In this document: one piece after another, positions 52,280 through 63,400 of the stretch
Numbering within the stretch: position 1 is the stretch's first letter
Layout: each line of letters starts with the position of its first letter
Source of the DNA: Sphingobacterium griseoflavum
GTDB lineage: Bacteria; Bacteroidota; Bacteroidia; Sphingobacteriales; Sphingobacteriaceae
NCBI RefSeq assembly: GCF_014653155.1
Contig: NZ_BNAF01000001.1
Span: 372,001-436,000, forward strand
Length of the DNA: 64,000 nucleotides
Reading direction: 5' to 3'
Program-made: the position numbers and the translations under genes
Notes under the pieces: model-generated
The model's database searches: none
Told to the model about the DNA's origin: nothing
What the model saw: the letters and a program-made list of their open reading frames with translations, nothing else

Positions 52280-53614
52280 TTAGTTCCGAAGCATCGGCAT
52301 ATGTTCGTAAGGCCTCGACTCAAAGCGCAAGACTGTTCTTTTCGGGATGGCTAGCGGTTGCTTCGAGCTGCTGCGTGTTGCGGAGGTCAGCGCTTCTTTG
52401 ACAAGTGGATCGCGCATATCGCCAAAAGGGTATAGGGGTAAGGTCTGGTACTCTTTTGCGAACCGCTGCGGTGAAATTCCTTTTTCGTAATCTCCCTGAA
52501 GTTCCCGGTTGTATATCTTATAGACGAGTGGCAGGATATGCCAGCTCGCATTTTCGCCGTTCACCTCCGGTGGCGAGGTGAGCGTCACGCTCGCCATGTC
52601 TTTGCCCATCGTGGCTTCGCCGACATGTACCACTTCCACATAGGGGCGAAGGCTGTTGATGAGCAATTCGGCTGCGGATGCGGTATGTGGCGTGGTCAAT
52701 ATGGCGATACGCTGCAGTGGCAAACGCGCTGCAATGAGTTCGCTTGCGGTAAAGCTATAGCCATCCGCCTGCCTTGCCAATGCATCGGCAAAGGTATCGT
52801 CGATGTTTGCCATGCGATCGTTACCGCGGTAACGGACAAAGATATCATCTGCGCTTACAGGCGCAAACAATAGCGCACAAAATGCGGCAAAGGATACCTG
52901 CCCGCCTGGATTGTACCGGAGATCTAAAATCAATTGGCTTACCTTCGCATCTTTTAGGGTCTTTACGGCATAAAGGAGATCGTATGCGCCAGCGAAATCA
53001 AAGTGGCTCAGGTAGAGGTATCCGCTGTTGGCAGGATCGTTAAGTATAGCCTGGGCATAAAGTACGGGCTGTGCGATGTAGCTGGAAGGAAGTTCAACAT
53101 CCTTACCGTTTTTTAAGGTTAGTCGCAAGGTGTTGTTCGATAGAGCTTCATTGACTGTCTGTTTCATGTCGGCAAAACGGAGATCAATCCCGTTTATCTG
53201 TACTATGCTATCACCCCGTGCTAGCCCTGCTAAGGCACCATTACTGAAGGGTACAACTTGACTAAGTATATGTAGGCTTTGATCTTCTTGGTCTACAGTG
53301 AGCAGATCGATTCCAAAAGTATTGGTCAACGTTTTTCCGAAAGTGCGCTCGTTTCGACTCTGCAAAATGCTTGAAAATCGATCTTCAGGAGCTAGAAGCA
53401 TATGGAAAAAATCGTCAGGACTGCGCCCATAATCTATGGTTTTTGGTAGCTTATGTGCCCAATAATAGTATCGTTCCATTTGCGCATATTGCCAGTGATT
53501 AAGGGCTTCATTGGATCCCATAGGAGGAGCCGTATGCCCTTTATTGCACGAGAAAATTATCCCGAAGCTTGCTATACTACTGTAAATGAGAACAAATTTT
53601 TTGACACTAACCAT
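52280..53614 (-). CDS. Exported S41-family peptidase (CTP-like) lipoprotein
   Basis: The 444-residue lipoprotein (IIFSC, Cys23) resembles C-terminal processing proteases. It has an N-terminal helical part, a PDZ domain (about 97-175, FGIDLLTVDQEDQSLH and RGDSIVQINGIDLRFADMK) and the S41 core (LILDLRYNPGGQVSFAAF). The catalytic serine is S313 in TPHTASAAE and the lysine K338 in EATMGKDMAS. It cuts unfolded or C-terminal substrates in the periplasm or at the surface. It is convergent to the receptor locus and stands alone; the long upstream gap shows no clear promoter, only a TAACTTTC near 53626. Confidence 0.92.
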   Translation of the reverse strand: MVSVKKFVLIYSSIASFGIIFSCNKGHTAPPMGSNEALNHWQYAQMERYYYWAHKLPKTIDYGRSPDDFFHMLLAPEDRFSSILQSRNERTFGKTLTNTFGIDLLTVDQEDQSLHILSQVVPFSNGALAGLARGDSIVQINGIDLRFADMKQTVNEALSNNTLRLTLKNGKDVELPSSYIAQPVLYAQAILNDPANSGYLYLSHFDFAGAYDLLYAVKTLKDAKVSQLILDLRYNPGGQVSFAAFCALLFAPVSADDIFVRYRGNDRMANIDDTFADALARQADGYSFTASELIAARLPLQRIAILTTPHTASAAELLINSLRPYVEVVHVGEATMGKDMASVTLTSPPEVNGENASWHILPLVYKIYNRELQGDYEKGISPQRFAKEYQTLPLYPFGDMRDPLVKEALTSATRSSSKQPLAIPKRTVLRFESRPYEHMPMLRN

Positions 53615-54285
53615 AGCGGAAAGTTAGGGAATAGCGATGTCTTTGCCGTTAACCATATATGAAGAAAAAAACATGCTTCGACGCCATGTACCATTGACTT
53701 ACGCGACGCCCTGCCGTTAATCGTGTACGCTTGCAGACTGTGGTAAAAGCTGTTTTCAACTTAGGCGATATCCAATTGCGCCTCGTTGAGTTTATCTTTT
53801 TCTTTATGCGTTACAGCTGTTCTTTGTTATTGCTATCTACCAATTTAAAAGTTTATTTGGTCATGGTATGGCCTTTTTGTAAAATAATTTTTATTAAAAA
53901 TTACATGTCAGCGGTTGTCAAGGCTTATTAAATGTATTTTTTACAATTTATTTTACTTTCTGATATTATTCCTCGGTGTATAATCAATTTGGTTTGAAAA
54001 GCAATCGATTGCGTAATTTACGCAATCGATTGTGTTAAATTTTATTTTTAATAATAGAAATTAAATTTCTTTATTTGAATTAGTGAAAAGGATTTTTCTT
54101 TACGTTGTTAACGATGATCTGTTTGGTTTAATATAGCCTTACTCACGATGCTAACGAATTTATAAATAGATAAGATCGGTTGCTAGTAGCTGATTATGGA
54201 AGGCCCAAAGGACGGTAGCGGAGCAGGCTCGCAGCTCGGGATCGTCTATGGCGTAACGTTGATTTTAAATACCTAATTGTAAATT
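53615..54285. other. Divergent gene-free region of about 670 bases
   Basis: It is AT-rich and lies between the leftward S41 gene and the rightward SusC-like operon. It contains the paired operator-like palindromes at 54001-54032, a small palindrome AGAAAT-TAA-ATTTCT (54056-54070), and a hydrophobic 41-codon frame from ATG 53806 that I do not trust. The long distance from the operators to the first start codon leaves room for a leader of over 200 bases. Confidence 0.5.
54001..54032. promoter_or_regulatory. Paired LacI-type operators in a 31-base perfect inverted repeat
   Basis: CAATCGATTGCGTAA (54002-54016) and TTACGCAATCGATTG (54018-54032) are perfect inverted arms around a single T. Each arm is itself a palindromic CAATCGATTG with the central CG typical of LacI-family operators. 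The two centres are 21 bases apart, two turns of the helix, so a dimer of dimers could bind one face of the DNA. They precede the SusC-like operon at 54286; no LacI regulator is in the window. Confidence 0.7.
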
Positions 54286-57189
54286 ATGATGAGAAAATTT
54301 CTTTGTTTTTTATCCGTCGCTCTACTCATTGGAGAGCTGCTTGCAACCTGTAGGGTTGTTGCGCAGGATACCATTTCCCAAGCGGCCGTACAGGAGGTTC
54401 TTTTGGAGCGCAGGTTGGCTAGGCTGTACAAGCGGATGGATAGCAAAGACACGGTTCGGCTTAGCGAGATCAATTCTCAGCCTTTCATTAGTGTGCTTGA
54501 GTATGTCAAAGGGCAAGCTTCCGGTCTCTACATCCAAGAAAAAAGCGGTGAACCGGGCGCTGTTAAGCAAGTGGTTTTTCGTGGTCTGGGTAGTCCGGTG
54601 TTTTCCCAAAAGGATGCTATTCATGTACAGCCTACAGTCTATGTTAATGGTATTCCGATAGCGCGGGAAAATAACTTTACCTACGGTATGCAGCAATATG
54701 ATTTTAATCGACTGGGACCGGCGACGGATAATTTTGCCGGTATCGATCTGTCGACCATTGAATCGATCGAGGTGGTAAAGGATCCCTTGAAACTTGCACT
54801 ACTGGGCCCATTAGCTGCGAATGGAGCGATATGGATACGGACGAAACCCGGCAAGGGCGGCAGAAGGGAAATCTCTTTTTCAGCTTATACAGGGGTTGCG
54901 ACAGCGCCTTCCGTAACCCCGGTCAATGCGCAGTATGAAAATCTTTTTCGACGGCAGTTTTACAACAGGTATGCCACACCGGCTGATGAGCTGAGCTATC
55001 CGACGTATTTGAACGATTCGACCAACGTCAATTATTATGGGCCGTCCAATTGGAACCAACTTTACTATCAAAACCAGCCTTCCTATAACGCCAACCTGGG
55101 CATTCGTGGAGGCAGCGATCGCGCAAATTTTTCGTTTTACGGCGGCTACACCAATAATGGTGCTGCAGCAGATGATACGCGTTTCAGGCGCTACCACGCG
55201 TTGTTCAACGTCAATATGGCGCCCTATAAATGGTTGAATATGGGAACGGTAATCAATGCATCCCGCAACACGCGCGACCGCAACCGTAGCCTGCGCGACC
55301 GTTTTGCAGAGGTCGCTTACACGCCCAACCTATCAGTGCCCATGTCGCCCAACCGAGATGTTTACCAAGGCTACCTCGAAAACTACAACACCGTCATTGA
55401 CGACAATATCGTAAATGCAGGTCAGGTGTTGCTGACATTGGATTTATATCTTTCCAAGAAACTCATGTACAACACGAGTTTAAGCATCGATTACAGCGAG
55501 GGGTATCGCAATACATTCTTTCCTCAGCCCCTGATGGAGGAGAATAATTTCATTTCCAACTACTTCGGGTTCAACCAACGTTATCTGTATAGCAATAAAC
55601 TATTTTGGGAACATGAGGCATCACCGGATGTTCAGCTAAACTTCGCTGCGGGCTCCATTTACCAAGAGGATCTTTACCGATACAATTATGCGCGAGCCTA
55701 TGACGGGCCAAATGATTTTGTGCGCGTTAATATCTTCAACGATGGAAATGTCTTTACCAACCAATGGAGTAACCGGGAGGATTTCAGGATGCACTCCGTT
55801 TATTTTTCTGCCGCGATGCGGTATCGCGATTTGCTGGACGTGAAGACCTTATTGCGGTATGACGGCGCTTCCACGGTACAGCCAGACAATCGTTGGCTCT
55901 TTACGCCATCCTTTGCGGCAACGTACCATTTGATCAACGGTAGCGGTCGGTCTAGCCAACTGTTCGACCAGCTCGATCTGGGCCTCAGTTGGGCGCGTAT
56001 CGGCAAGCCCAACTTCAATAGCCGTTATGCCATTGGCCCCAACTATGTGTCCGATTTGGCTTGGGGTTCGGAAGCGGGGCTGTTATCCTATAATGGCTTT
56101 GCAGTGGTATCACGGCCTTATTCCGAAGGATGGGTAGGCTATAATATGGATTGGGCCTACACCGATCACGCGGCACTTGACTTGGATGCAAACCTATTGC
56201 ACAGCCGAATGAACATCCGGATGAGTGCTTATCTGAAAAAGGATCAAAACCAAGTGATTCCTGTACCGATCCCTGCCGAATATGGATATAGCAGTAGGCT
56301 ACTCAATGGTATGTCCGTGCAAAATAGGGGGCTAGATATGACGGTTACGGGACAGCTCTTGCAGCCTTCAGCAGCCGGTCTGCACTGGACTTCTTCCGTC
56401 AACCTCAATTGGAACAGGAATAAGCTGACCAGCTTGCCCAACGGCTTGCAGGAACTTACCGTGGGGCAGCGGAAGCTGGAGGTTGGTGAGGCAATCGACC
56501 GTTTTTGGCTTTTTCAAAACCAAGGTATTTACACCAATATTGCTGAGATTCCCGTGTTAAACGGGGAGCCGATGACCTTCGACGGCATTCCATTCCAACC
56601 GGGCGATCCGGTTTGGGTTGACCGCAATAATGATTTTGTCATCGATCAGCATGACCGCGTGCTACAGGGCAATGCTATGCCCAAAGTAGTCGGTGCCTTT
56701 CAAAACAATTTTTCTTACAGGAATTTTGATCTAAGTCTGCAGTTTTATTTTGCACTGGGGCATCAATTGCTCAATCAGCGGGCAGCAAACAAATATGACT
56801 TTATCAATAATGAAGGAGCCAATACATTGGACGGAATCCGCGAAATTTTCCATTGGCAGCAAGATATTGACATCCTGAAATATCCAATCTACAACCCATG
56901 GAGCGCCGTCGTGCCCTATCGGGTCAATCAGGATTTATTCTTGGAGGATGCCTCTTTCGTCAAATTGCGGGCTGCTTCCCTGGCCTACGACTTTGCCAAG
57001 CGCCCCGCCTTTCAAAATCGGTTTAAAACCATGCGAAAAGCGATTGTGTATGTCTCGGGCAACAACTTGCTGACTTGGACAAAATTTTCAGGAGCAGATC
57101 CCGAGCTCACGGATTTCAATGGCTACTACAGCGGCTATGGCCTGCCGCTGGCACCGATCTATACACTTGGTCTTAAACTCGAATTGTAA
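54286..57189 (+). CDS. SusC-like TonB-linked outer membrane protein, lacking the N-terminal regulatory-like domain
   Basis: The 967-residue outer-membrane barrel has a signal peptide to about residue 27, but the carboxypeptidase-like N-terminal domain and the usual EVVVVGYG signature of SusC are missing. The plug is present (FISVLEYVKGQASGLYIQEK, VVFRGLGSP, PTVYVNGIPI, STIESIEVVKDPLKLALLGP), and the barrel ends in IYTLGLKLEL. The SusD-like gene 8 bases downstream confirms the pair. The truncated architecture suggests an uptake system or adhesion receptor that differs from the glycan type. Start: the first of two adjacent ATG codons. Confidence 0.88.
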   Translation: MMRKFLCFLSVALLIGELLATCRVVAQDTISQAAVQEVLLERRLARLYKRMDSKDTVRLSEINSQPFISVLEYVKGQASGLYIQEKSGEPGAVKQVVFRGLGSPVFSQKDAIHVQPTVYVNGIPIARENNFTYGMQQYDFNRLGPATDNFAGIDLSTIESIEVVKDPLKLALLGPLAANGAIWIRTKPGKGGRREISFSAYTGVATAPSVTPVNAQYENLFRRQFYNRYATPADELSYPTYLNDSTNVNYYGPSNWNQLYYQNQPSYNANLGIRGGSDRANFSFYGGYTNNGAAADDTRFRRYHALFNVNMAPYKWLNMGTVINASRNTRDRNRSLRDRFAEVAYTPNLSVPMSPNRDVYQGYLENYNTVIDDNIVNAGQVLLTLDLYLSKKLMYNTSLSIDYSEGYRNTFFPQPLMEENNFISNYFGFNQRYLYSNKLFWEHEASPDVQLNFAAGSIYQEDLYRYNYARAYDGPNDFVRVNIFNDGNVFTNQWSNREDFRMHSVYFSAAMRYRDLLDVKTLLRYDGASTVQPDNRWLFTPSFAATYHLINGSGRSSQLFDQLDLGLSWARIGKPNFNSRYAIGPNYVSDLAWGSEAGLLSYNGFAVVSRPYSEGWVGYNMDWAYTDHAALDLDANLLHSRMNIRMSAYLKKDQNQVIPVPIPAEYGYSSRLLNGMSVQNRGLDMTVTGQLLQPSAAGLHWTSSVNLNWNRNKLTSLPNGLQELTVGQRKLEVGEAIDRFWLFQNQGIYTNIAEIPVLNGEPMTFDGIPFQPGDPVWVDRNNDFVIDQHDRVLQGNAMPKVVGAFQNNFSYRNFDLSLQFYFALGHQLLNQRAANKYDFINNEGANTLDGIREIFHWQQDIDILKYPIYNPWSAVVPYRVNQDLFLEDASFVKLRAASLAYDFAKRPAFQNRFKTMRKAIVYVSGNNLLTWTKFSGADPELTDFNGYYSGYGLPLAPIYTLGLKLEL

Positions 57190-57196
57190 CCAAAAG

Positions 57197-58732
57197 ATGA
57201 AAAAAATGTTTACGTTATCGAAACTCAATCGCCATGCTGCGGCACTGTTTTTAACCATCGTCCTGCTCCATGTATCGAGTTCATGCGGCAAAAAGCTTGA
57301 TATTGTTGCTTCAAATGCCGGGGCTGACGACACCCAATGGGCCTCTGTCTCCGATACGCGGGCAGCTTTGATGGGCATTTATGGTTTGCTGCGGGCGGCC
57401 ATGGTGGATAACTATGCGCATTGGGTATATGGCGAGATGCGCTATGGCGACCTGGTGCCCTATATACGTGCTGATTTAAGGGCCGTGGCTGACAACAGGC
57501 TGAATGCTTCTTTTCCAATCGTTAAAGAACTATCCAATTGGCGCAGGTTTTATGCCGTTATCAACGCGGCAGCGCTGTTTATCGAGCGTGCTCCCGCTGT
57601 ACTGGCGGTAGACCGAAGATATACGGAGCGCGACCTGAAGTTTGATATTGCACAGGCACGAACAATACGTGCATTCGCTTATTTTTACATGGTACGCATC
57701 TGGGGGGATGTGCCACTGCTGACACGCTCATATGACGATGGCATTTTTGCAGAAGTGGCACGCACACCGGAGCGTACCGTGCTAGCTTTTGCCGAAGAGG
57801 AGCTTTTGGCGGCCGCACAAGAGCTTCCCTACCTCTATGCGGAAGGATCGCAGCAGTACTATGGCGAGGGCTTCAATACGTGGGTAGGGGTATTGGTCAA
57901 CAAAATTTCGGCCTACACCATCTTGGCACACCTTTGTGCCTGGCAAGGTAAATACCTGAATGCCGAAGTGTATGCACGTTTTGCGTTAGCAAATGCCCAA
58001 CAATCAAGGATTGTCGCCTATAGCGTAAACGACTTGGTGAACAGGACATCAGGACTTTTTGCGCCGAGCGATAAAAATCAGATCCTTGCCATTCGAGCGT
58101 CCTATGTTTTCAGTGAAGCGACTGCCACGGGACACATTGAGTCGCTCAGTTTAGCCTACCCACTCGTTACCCGTACCCGTCCGGATATCTATGTGCCTAA
58201 AGATACAATCAATAAGCTTTTTCTACAGGCCAGCGATACACGTTTCGGAGTTGATACGATCTCCGGATTGATCACGACAAATTATTTCACGGACTTCAAC
58301 GGCGACATCCCCATCTTCAGTAAAATCAATGTCATCCGTGCCGGTGATGGCGATCCGGACTTTTCCCTCTTTGGATCCAATATCGTTTTCTCTCGCTTGG
58401 AAGAGTTGCAATTGCTGTATGCAGAGATTTGTGCCGTACTGGGCAATACCGACGAAGCCATGCTTTACCTGAATTTCGTGCGCAGCAACCGCGGGACGTC
58501 CCCGTTTATTATGGCGTCTGGATCTGATCTTGTCGACGAGATATTTGCCGAGCGTCGCCGAGAGCTTATGGGAGAAGGCTGGCGTTGGTATGACCAGGTG
58601 CGTCATGCGCGCATCAAAAGAAATAATCCCACCGTAAACACCTTGATTGAAGAAGGAGGGATTTTTTGGCCGATATCGGGCGAGGTATTGCAGCGGAACC
58701 GTAAACTTATTCAAAATGCCTACTGGAGATAA
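57197..58732 (+). CDS. SusD-like (RagB/SusD) outer membrane lipoprotein
   Basis: The 511-residue lipoprotein (HVSSSC, Cys near 28) has SusD helices (IAQARTIRAFAYFYMVRIWG, DVPLLTRSYDDG) and the C-terminal pattern LLYAEICAVLGNTDEAMLYL with EIFAERRRELMGEGWRWYDQ. It should cap the SusC-like barrel encoded 8 bases upstream and bind the same ligand. A longer frame from 57119 would overlap that gene; ATG 57197 begins the signal peptide. The ligand is unknown and no carbohydrate-active enzyme lies in the visible part of this locus. Confidence 0.9.
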   Translation: MKKMFTLSKLNRHAAALFLTIVLLHVSSSCGKKLDIVASNAGADDTQWASVSDTRAALMGIYGLLRAAMVDNYAHWVYGEMRYGDLVPYIRADLRAVADNRLNASFPIVKELSNWRRFYAVINAAALFIERAPAVLAVDRRYTERDLKFDIAQARTIRAFAYFYMVRIWGDVPLLTRSYDDGIFAEVARTPERTVLAFAEEELLAAAQELPYLYAEGSQQYYGEGFNTWVGVLVNKISAYTILAHLCAWQGKYLNAEVYARFALANAQQSRIVAYSVNDLVNRTSGLFAPSDKNQILAIRASYVFSEATATGHIESLSLAYPLVTRTRPDIYVPKDTINKLFLQASDTRFGVDTISGLITTNYFTDFNGDIPIFSKINVIRAGDGDPDFSLFGSNIVFSRLEELQLLYAEICAVLGNTDEAMLYLNFVRSNRGTSPFIMASGSDLVDEIFAERRRELMGEGWRWYDQVRHARIKRNNPTVNTLIEEGGIFWPISGEVLQRNRKLIQNAYWR

Positions 58733-58746
58733 ATGGAGGAGAAAAA

Positions 58747-59415
58747 ATGAAAAGTACCATGTCACTAACTATACTTTCTTTATGCTGTGCGCTTTTTTTT
58801 GCCTGCAAAAAAGGAAACGATTATTATGAAAACCGGCAGCCCGGAGCCGCACGCTTTCCTGGCAGCACGATAGATTTTTTGGAAGCATCCCCGGGGCTCT
58901 ATGATTCCTTGCTCTTAGCGCTAGATCGGTCACCTATTTTACGTCGGCGTTTGTTGCAAAAGCAAGATACCACCACGTTGTTTGCCATCACCAACAACAG
59001 TTTTACGAACGCGATCGAAGGCATGAATACGGTGCGCCGCAATGCAGGACGTCGTCCGCTGTACATTGAGGATATCCCACAAGTCTTACTGGACTCTGCG
59101 CTGTACCGCTATGTGTTTGCAAACACCGTAACTACCGAAGATTTGAGACCTTATGTCGAAGGTGTGGAAATTCGGAGTTTAAACGACTACCGGATGCACC
59201 TACAATATTTGGTTTCCCCCGCTTCCGGCTATGTTGGTGGCGGACAGCAGCAAATCAAGCTGAGTGATGTGAACAATTCTATTTTTCAACGCTACTGGCA
59301 AGAAAGCTTTACGGCCATGGTCAACATCCAAACGGAAAATGGCTATGTACATCAATTGTCTCCAAGTCACAATTTCGGATTTAGTAAACTGATTACACAA
59401 TTAGCCAGCTATTGA
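58747..59415 (+). CDS. Fasciclin-like lipoprotein of the SusCD locus
   Basis: The 222-residue lipoprotein has lipobox Cys20 (ALFFAC). It shows a FAS1-like fold: TIDFLEASPGLYDSLLLALD, then the H1-like TTTLFAITNNSFTNAI and a final H2-like ENGYVHQLSPSHNFG. A clear GGAGG ribosome site (58735-58739) precedes the ATG, unusual for this phylum and perhaps marking strong translation. FAS1 lipoproteins accompany a subset of SusCD pairs in Sphingobacteriales; a surface adhesion or ligand-docking role is inferred. Confidence 0.78.
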   Translation: MKSTMSLTILSLCCALFFACKKGNDYYENRQPGAARFPGSTIDFLEASPGLYDSLLLALDRSPILRRRLLQKQDTTTLFAITNNSFTNAIEGMNTVRRNAGRRPLYIEDIPQVLLDSALYRYVFANTVTTEDLRPYVEGVEIRSLNDYRMHLQYLVSPASGYVGGGQQQIKLSDVNNSIFQRYWQESFTAMVNIQTENGYVHQLSPSHNFGFSKLITQLASY

Positions 59416-59417
59416 TT

Positions 59418-60455
59418 ATGAAACTAGCCAAACATCGTATCCATACCCTTGTCGTTATCCTAACCACCTCATGCTTGTTCGGATGTACGAAATACATACC
59501 TGATGACCGGGATTCCTTTGGGGAGGATATCTCATACAATGTGACGGAATTTTCTCCCACGATTGGTCGAAGTACTTTTTACAACGATATTGTTTCCGTG
59601 GGTCCCAATACTTCCCAACCCCTTACTTTCCGGATTGTCAACCTCAAAGATGCGGACGGGCAACCTGTCAGCACATTATTTTCCGACAAATTTCCGGTGA
59701 AGGTATGGCGTCAGATGTATGATGGAACCGAATCGTCCATTGAAGAAATCGAAGCAAAGCGGGTGGTCGAGTACCGGCCTATTCTCGAAATTTTGGAACA
59801 TTCTGGGAATATAAATTTTTGGAATGCGGGCAGCTCGTCTTACATCCGGACCCAGCCCGATTCAGGCTACACGTTCGATGTCGAGGTCAGTAACTCTGGC
59901 GGGCGACGCTATGTACGGGGCTTTCGTTTGAAGCCGCAGCGGGAAAGACCCTACGAACCCACTGATGTCGATCCGGAAACCGGTTTATCCCTATCACCCC
60001 ATGGTTTTGCCAGTTACGTTAGAGGCATGCTGGGACAACGCACGCGGGGTGGCATTCCGGCCTCGGCCATTCGTGTGTACATCAGAAAGTTGGAAAATAT
60101 GCCGGCAACAACCAGCAAAACATTGACACTAAGCTTCTTGGATTCGCTTCTTAACCCGATTGATCCCCGCAACTTCAATGATACGGATTGGGCGCACATG
60201 GTACATGGCTTCAATCGGCGTATCGAAGACAACAAAGTCATCTATGATGTAGCTTATCCGATACCACTGACAAGGGTTGAAACACGATACACGAGTGTTG
60301 GCGGAGAGATGGCAAGGCTGGATATTGGGTATAGGCAGCGCGATGTATTTGGCGACATTGTTCGTGCCTCCTTTGGATACAACTTTCGGATTTTCGAAGA
60401 GGGACATTGGGAGATACAGTTCCGCTTCATGGGAGAGACGCCCGCATTTAACTAA
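59418..60455 (+). CDS. Lipoprotein of the SusCD locus, DUF5007-like
   Basis: The 345-residue lipoprotein (SCLFGC, Cys near 23) begins TKYIPDDRDSFGEDISYNVT and contains FSPTIGRSTFYNDIVSVG and the ending FGYNFRIFEEGHWEIQFRF. It resembles the Bacteroidota DUF5007 group, known mainly from SusCD-type loci and without a known activity. The start is ATG 59418, two bases after the upstream stop; the earlier TTG at 59412 overlaps that gene. It probably sits on the cell surface beside the two SusCD complexes. Confidence 0.75.
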   Translation: MKLAKHRIHTLVVILTTSCLFGCTKYIPDDRDSFGEDISYNVTEFSPTIGRSTFYNDIVSVGPNTSQPLTFRIVNLKDADGQPVSTLFSDKFPVKVWRQMYDGTESSIEEIEAKRVVEYRPILEILEHSGNINFWNAGSSSYIRTQPDSGYTFDVEVSNSGGRRYVRGFRLKPQRERPYEPTDVDPETGLSLSPHGFASYVRGMLGQRTRGGIPASAIRVYIRKLENMPATTSKTLTLSFLDSLLNPIDPRNFNDTDWAHMVHGFNRRIEDNKVIYDVAYPIPLTRVETRYTSVGGEMARLDIGYRQRDVFGDIVRASFGYNFRIFEEGHWEIQFRFMGETPAFN

Positions 60456-60474
60456 CCCATTAGCTTACATACAG

Positions 60475-63400
60475 ATGAAAATAAAATTTATTCGTTCGTT
60501 TTTGGTCGGTGCCGCCTTGCTGCTTTTGCATGTTGCCGTTGCGCAGCAAGTGCTGATCAAGGGACGTATCACTGATAAAGATAAAACTGGCCTTGGCAAC
60601 GTAACCATTTCTGTGGAATCGCCGAAGCGCGACGTCGGAAAAACAGAGGACGACGGTCGTTTCGAAGTATCTGTGCCGGCAAAAAGTGTGCTTCTTTTCC
60701 GTTTGCAGGGCTATCTTCCGTTGAAACAGCCCCTCAGCGCTGGAAAAACAACCTATAACCTCATGATGGAATCTACCACGCAGGAGCTCGAAGAAACCGT
60801 GGTGGTGGGCTATCAGCAACGTGCCCGCTCTACGCTGACCGGCTCGGTGGTATCCATCTCCGGCAAGGAGATACAAGATATCCCGAGCGGCAACTGGGTG
60901 GAGCTATTGCAGGGTAGGGTAGCCGGGCTAAACATTCAGAATAACACCGGAAGTCCGGGAATGCGGGGTACGATCGCTTTGCGGGGGATCTCTAATATCA
61001 ATGTGAGCGGTAGTGGTGATAACGCTTTTCTGACGCCTACCTCACCCTTATTTGTGATCGATGGGGTGCCCGTAGACGAGAATACGGGATTCGAATACGG
61101 ATTTGAAACGGCAGGGCCCGGGTTATCACCTATATCAATGATTCCACCGGAAGATATCGAGTCTATCGACATCTTGAAAGATGCGCAAGCAACGGCCCTA
61201 TATGGTTCGCGGGGAGCTTTCGGCGTCATTTTAGTAACAACCAAAAGGGGTAATTCGGAAGTGCCGATTGTCCGTTACACGGCACAAACTTTCTTCAACG
61301 CCGTACCTGCTTTACGTCAGACCTTGGGCGGAAGGCAGGAACGCTGGATGCGTGTGGATCAGATCCTGCGCTATGACACCACGCTGGCGAGGGCCTTCCA
61401 GCGCATCAACGATTCGCCTATCCTCGCAGATAGCTTGAATCCCTATTGGAACAATTCTACCGATTGGCAATCTTATTTTTACCGCAATACCATCAATCAA
61501 AGCCATAACCTAGATATCTCCGGTGGAAGGCAAACCTTTAATTATAAAGTGAATATGGGGTATTTTGATGAGCGTGGGATCATTGAAAATACGGGTCTGA
61601 AGCGCTACACCTTGCAGACCAATATGCAGTACCGTCCTACCGAACAATTTATGTTGATGGCTAATGTCAACTCGAGCCTAGCTCGTAATAGTGTAGGCAG
61701 TGGGAATGCTACGATGCAGAGCGGTGTTGGCCGGTCTGTTAATACCAGCTCCTTATATCCGGCACCATCTATTTTTACCGGAAGCATGGAAGCACTTTCC
61801 GCGCTCAGTGTCAATGACGATAACAAAACCGGCAACTTTGTTTCCCAAGTAGAAATGCAATATGAACCCTTTCGTGGCATTCGTGCGACGAGTACGCTCA
61901 ACTTCACCTACTTCGCTTCTACCAAAGACAGGTTCACACCAGAGTTGCTGAACGGCAACAGGTCTCTTCTCTATAATTATTATGATCGTCGCAATCGCTT
62001 GTACAACCGAAATTCATTGGCTTATACCAAAAGCTGGATGCATGGTACACATCTGCTGAATCTTTTTGGCTTTAGCGAAATGGAGATGACAGATTACCGC
62101 GCCGAGACCAGCAACCTCGTGGGTACCGTAAACGATCGTTTCCAAGCGGGCTTGAGTTACGATACACGATTTTCCGGAGGAGGTACTTTAGACAATATGA
62201 CGAACTACCGATCGGTTTCCTATGCCGGAAGTGCGATGTACAGCTTTAAATCCCGTTACATCGTGGAGGGTACCTATCGTGTGGATGGAACATCGACCAC
62301 GGGCGGGGCTTCGCCTTGGTCATACAATCCCTCAGTGGGGCTTCGTTGGAACATTAAAGAAGAAGGTTTTGCGAAGGATATCAACTGGCTGGACAATGCC
62401 CTGATCCGAGGCACATACGGGCGAAACATTACGCCTACAGGTAGCCTTTCTGATCTTTATGGCTGGTACAAAATAGATCCGCAAACCTACAACAATCGTC
62501 CCACGACATCGCTCGATCTAATCAATGCACCGAATGTCAATTTACGTCCGCAGTCATCGACGCAATGGTCGGGAGCGGTCGAGTTTGGTGTCTTGCACAA
62601 TCGGCTTTCCTTTACCTATGAAGCCTACTATCGCCAAAGTGACCAAATCCTACGCTCCAAACCGATCGCCGATCACAATGCGTTTGCGAATGTATTGACC
62701 AACGAAACCAGTTTGGTAAACTATGGGCATGAATTCATGCTGAATTTCCGACCCAAGATGGCAAATCCGGACTGGAACTTCACCTTCGGTGCCAATGCAG
62801 CCATCAACCGAGACCGCACGGCAGCACTGCCCGACGGCGTGCGGCAATTGCTGCAGCCCGATGGTTCTGCATTCGATTTACCACAACTGTACCGGTTGGG
62901 ACGCAATCCATTGGGCTTCGTACTGTATAACTATGAAGGTGTATATCTGCGTGACGAAGATGTGCCCGTCAATCCGTTGACAGGCCTACGTTATCGTGCT
63001 GGGGGGACATTGGCCGAAGGCCGTTTCTTCCGGGCAGGCGATCCAAAGTTTACCGATATCAACGGCGACTACATCCTCGACGAGAACGACCTGGTGTTCG
63101 TGGGTAATTCGCAGCCGCGCATAACTGGGGGTTTCAACACGTTCACGCAATACAAGAACTGGTCGTTGACTACTTCGTTTTCGTTTACCTTGGATCGCGA
63201 TATCCTCAATACGGCGCTGACCGACCGCTTCCGCAACTACGCGGATCCGGCGGGTGTAGGTTTTGCTGGGAGCTACGTGCCGCTCGACGTGTATAACGTC
63301 TGGAGAAACCAAGGCGACAATGCCGATTTTCCTAACGTATCTGATTTTACGCGTTTGCCTTTGTACAATCCCTATCGTTATAATTCGACACTTTTTTTGG

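Noticed and set aside
53731-53931. Hydrophobic frame of up to 66 codons before the SusC-like operon
   Set aside because: It needs a TTG start or leaves 41 residues from ATG 53806, lies in AT-rich DNA that favours hydrophobic codons, and has no promoter or ribosome site.
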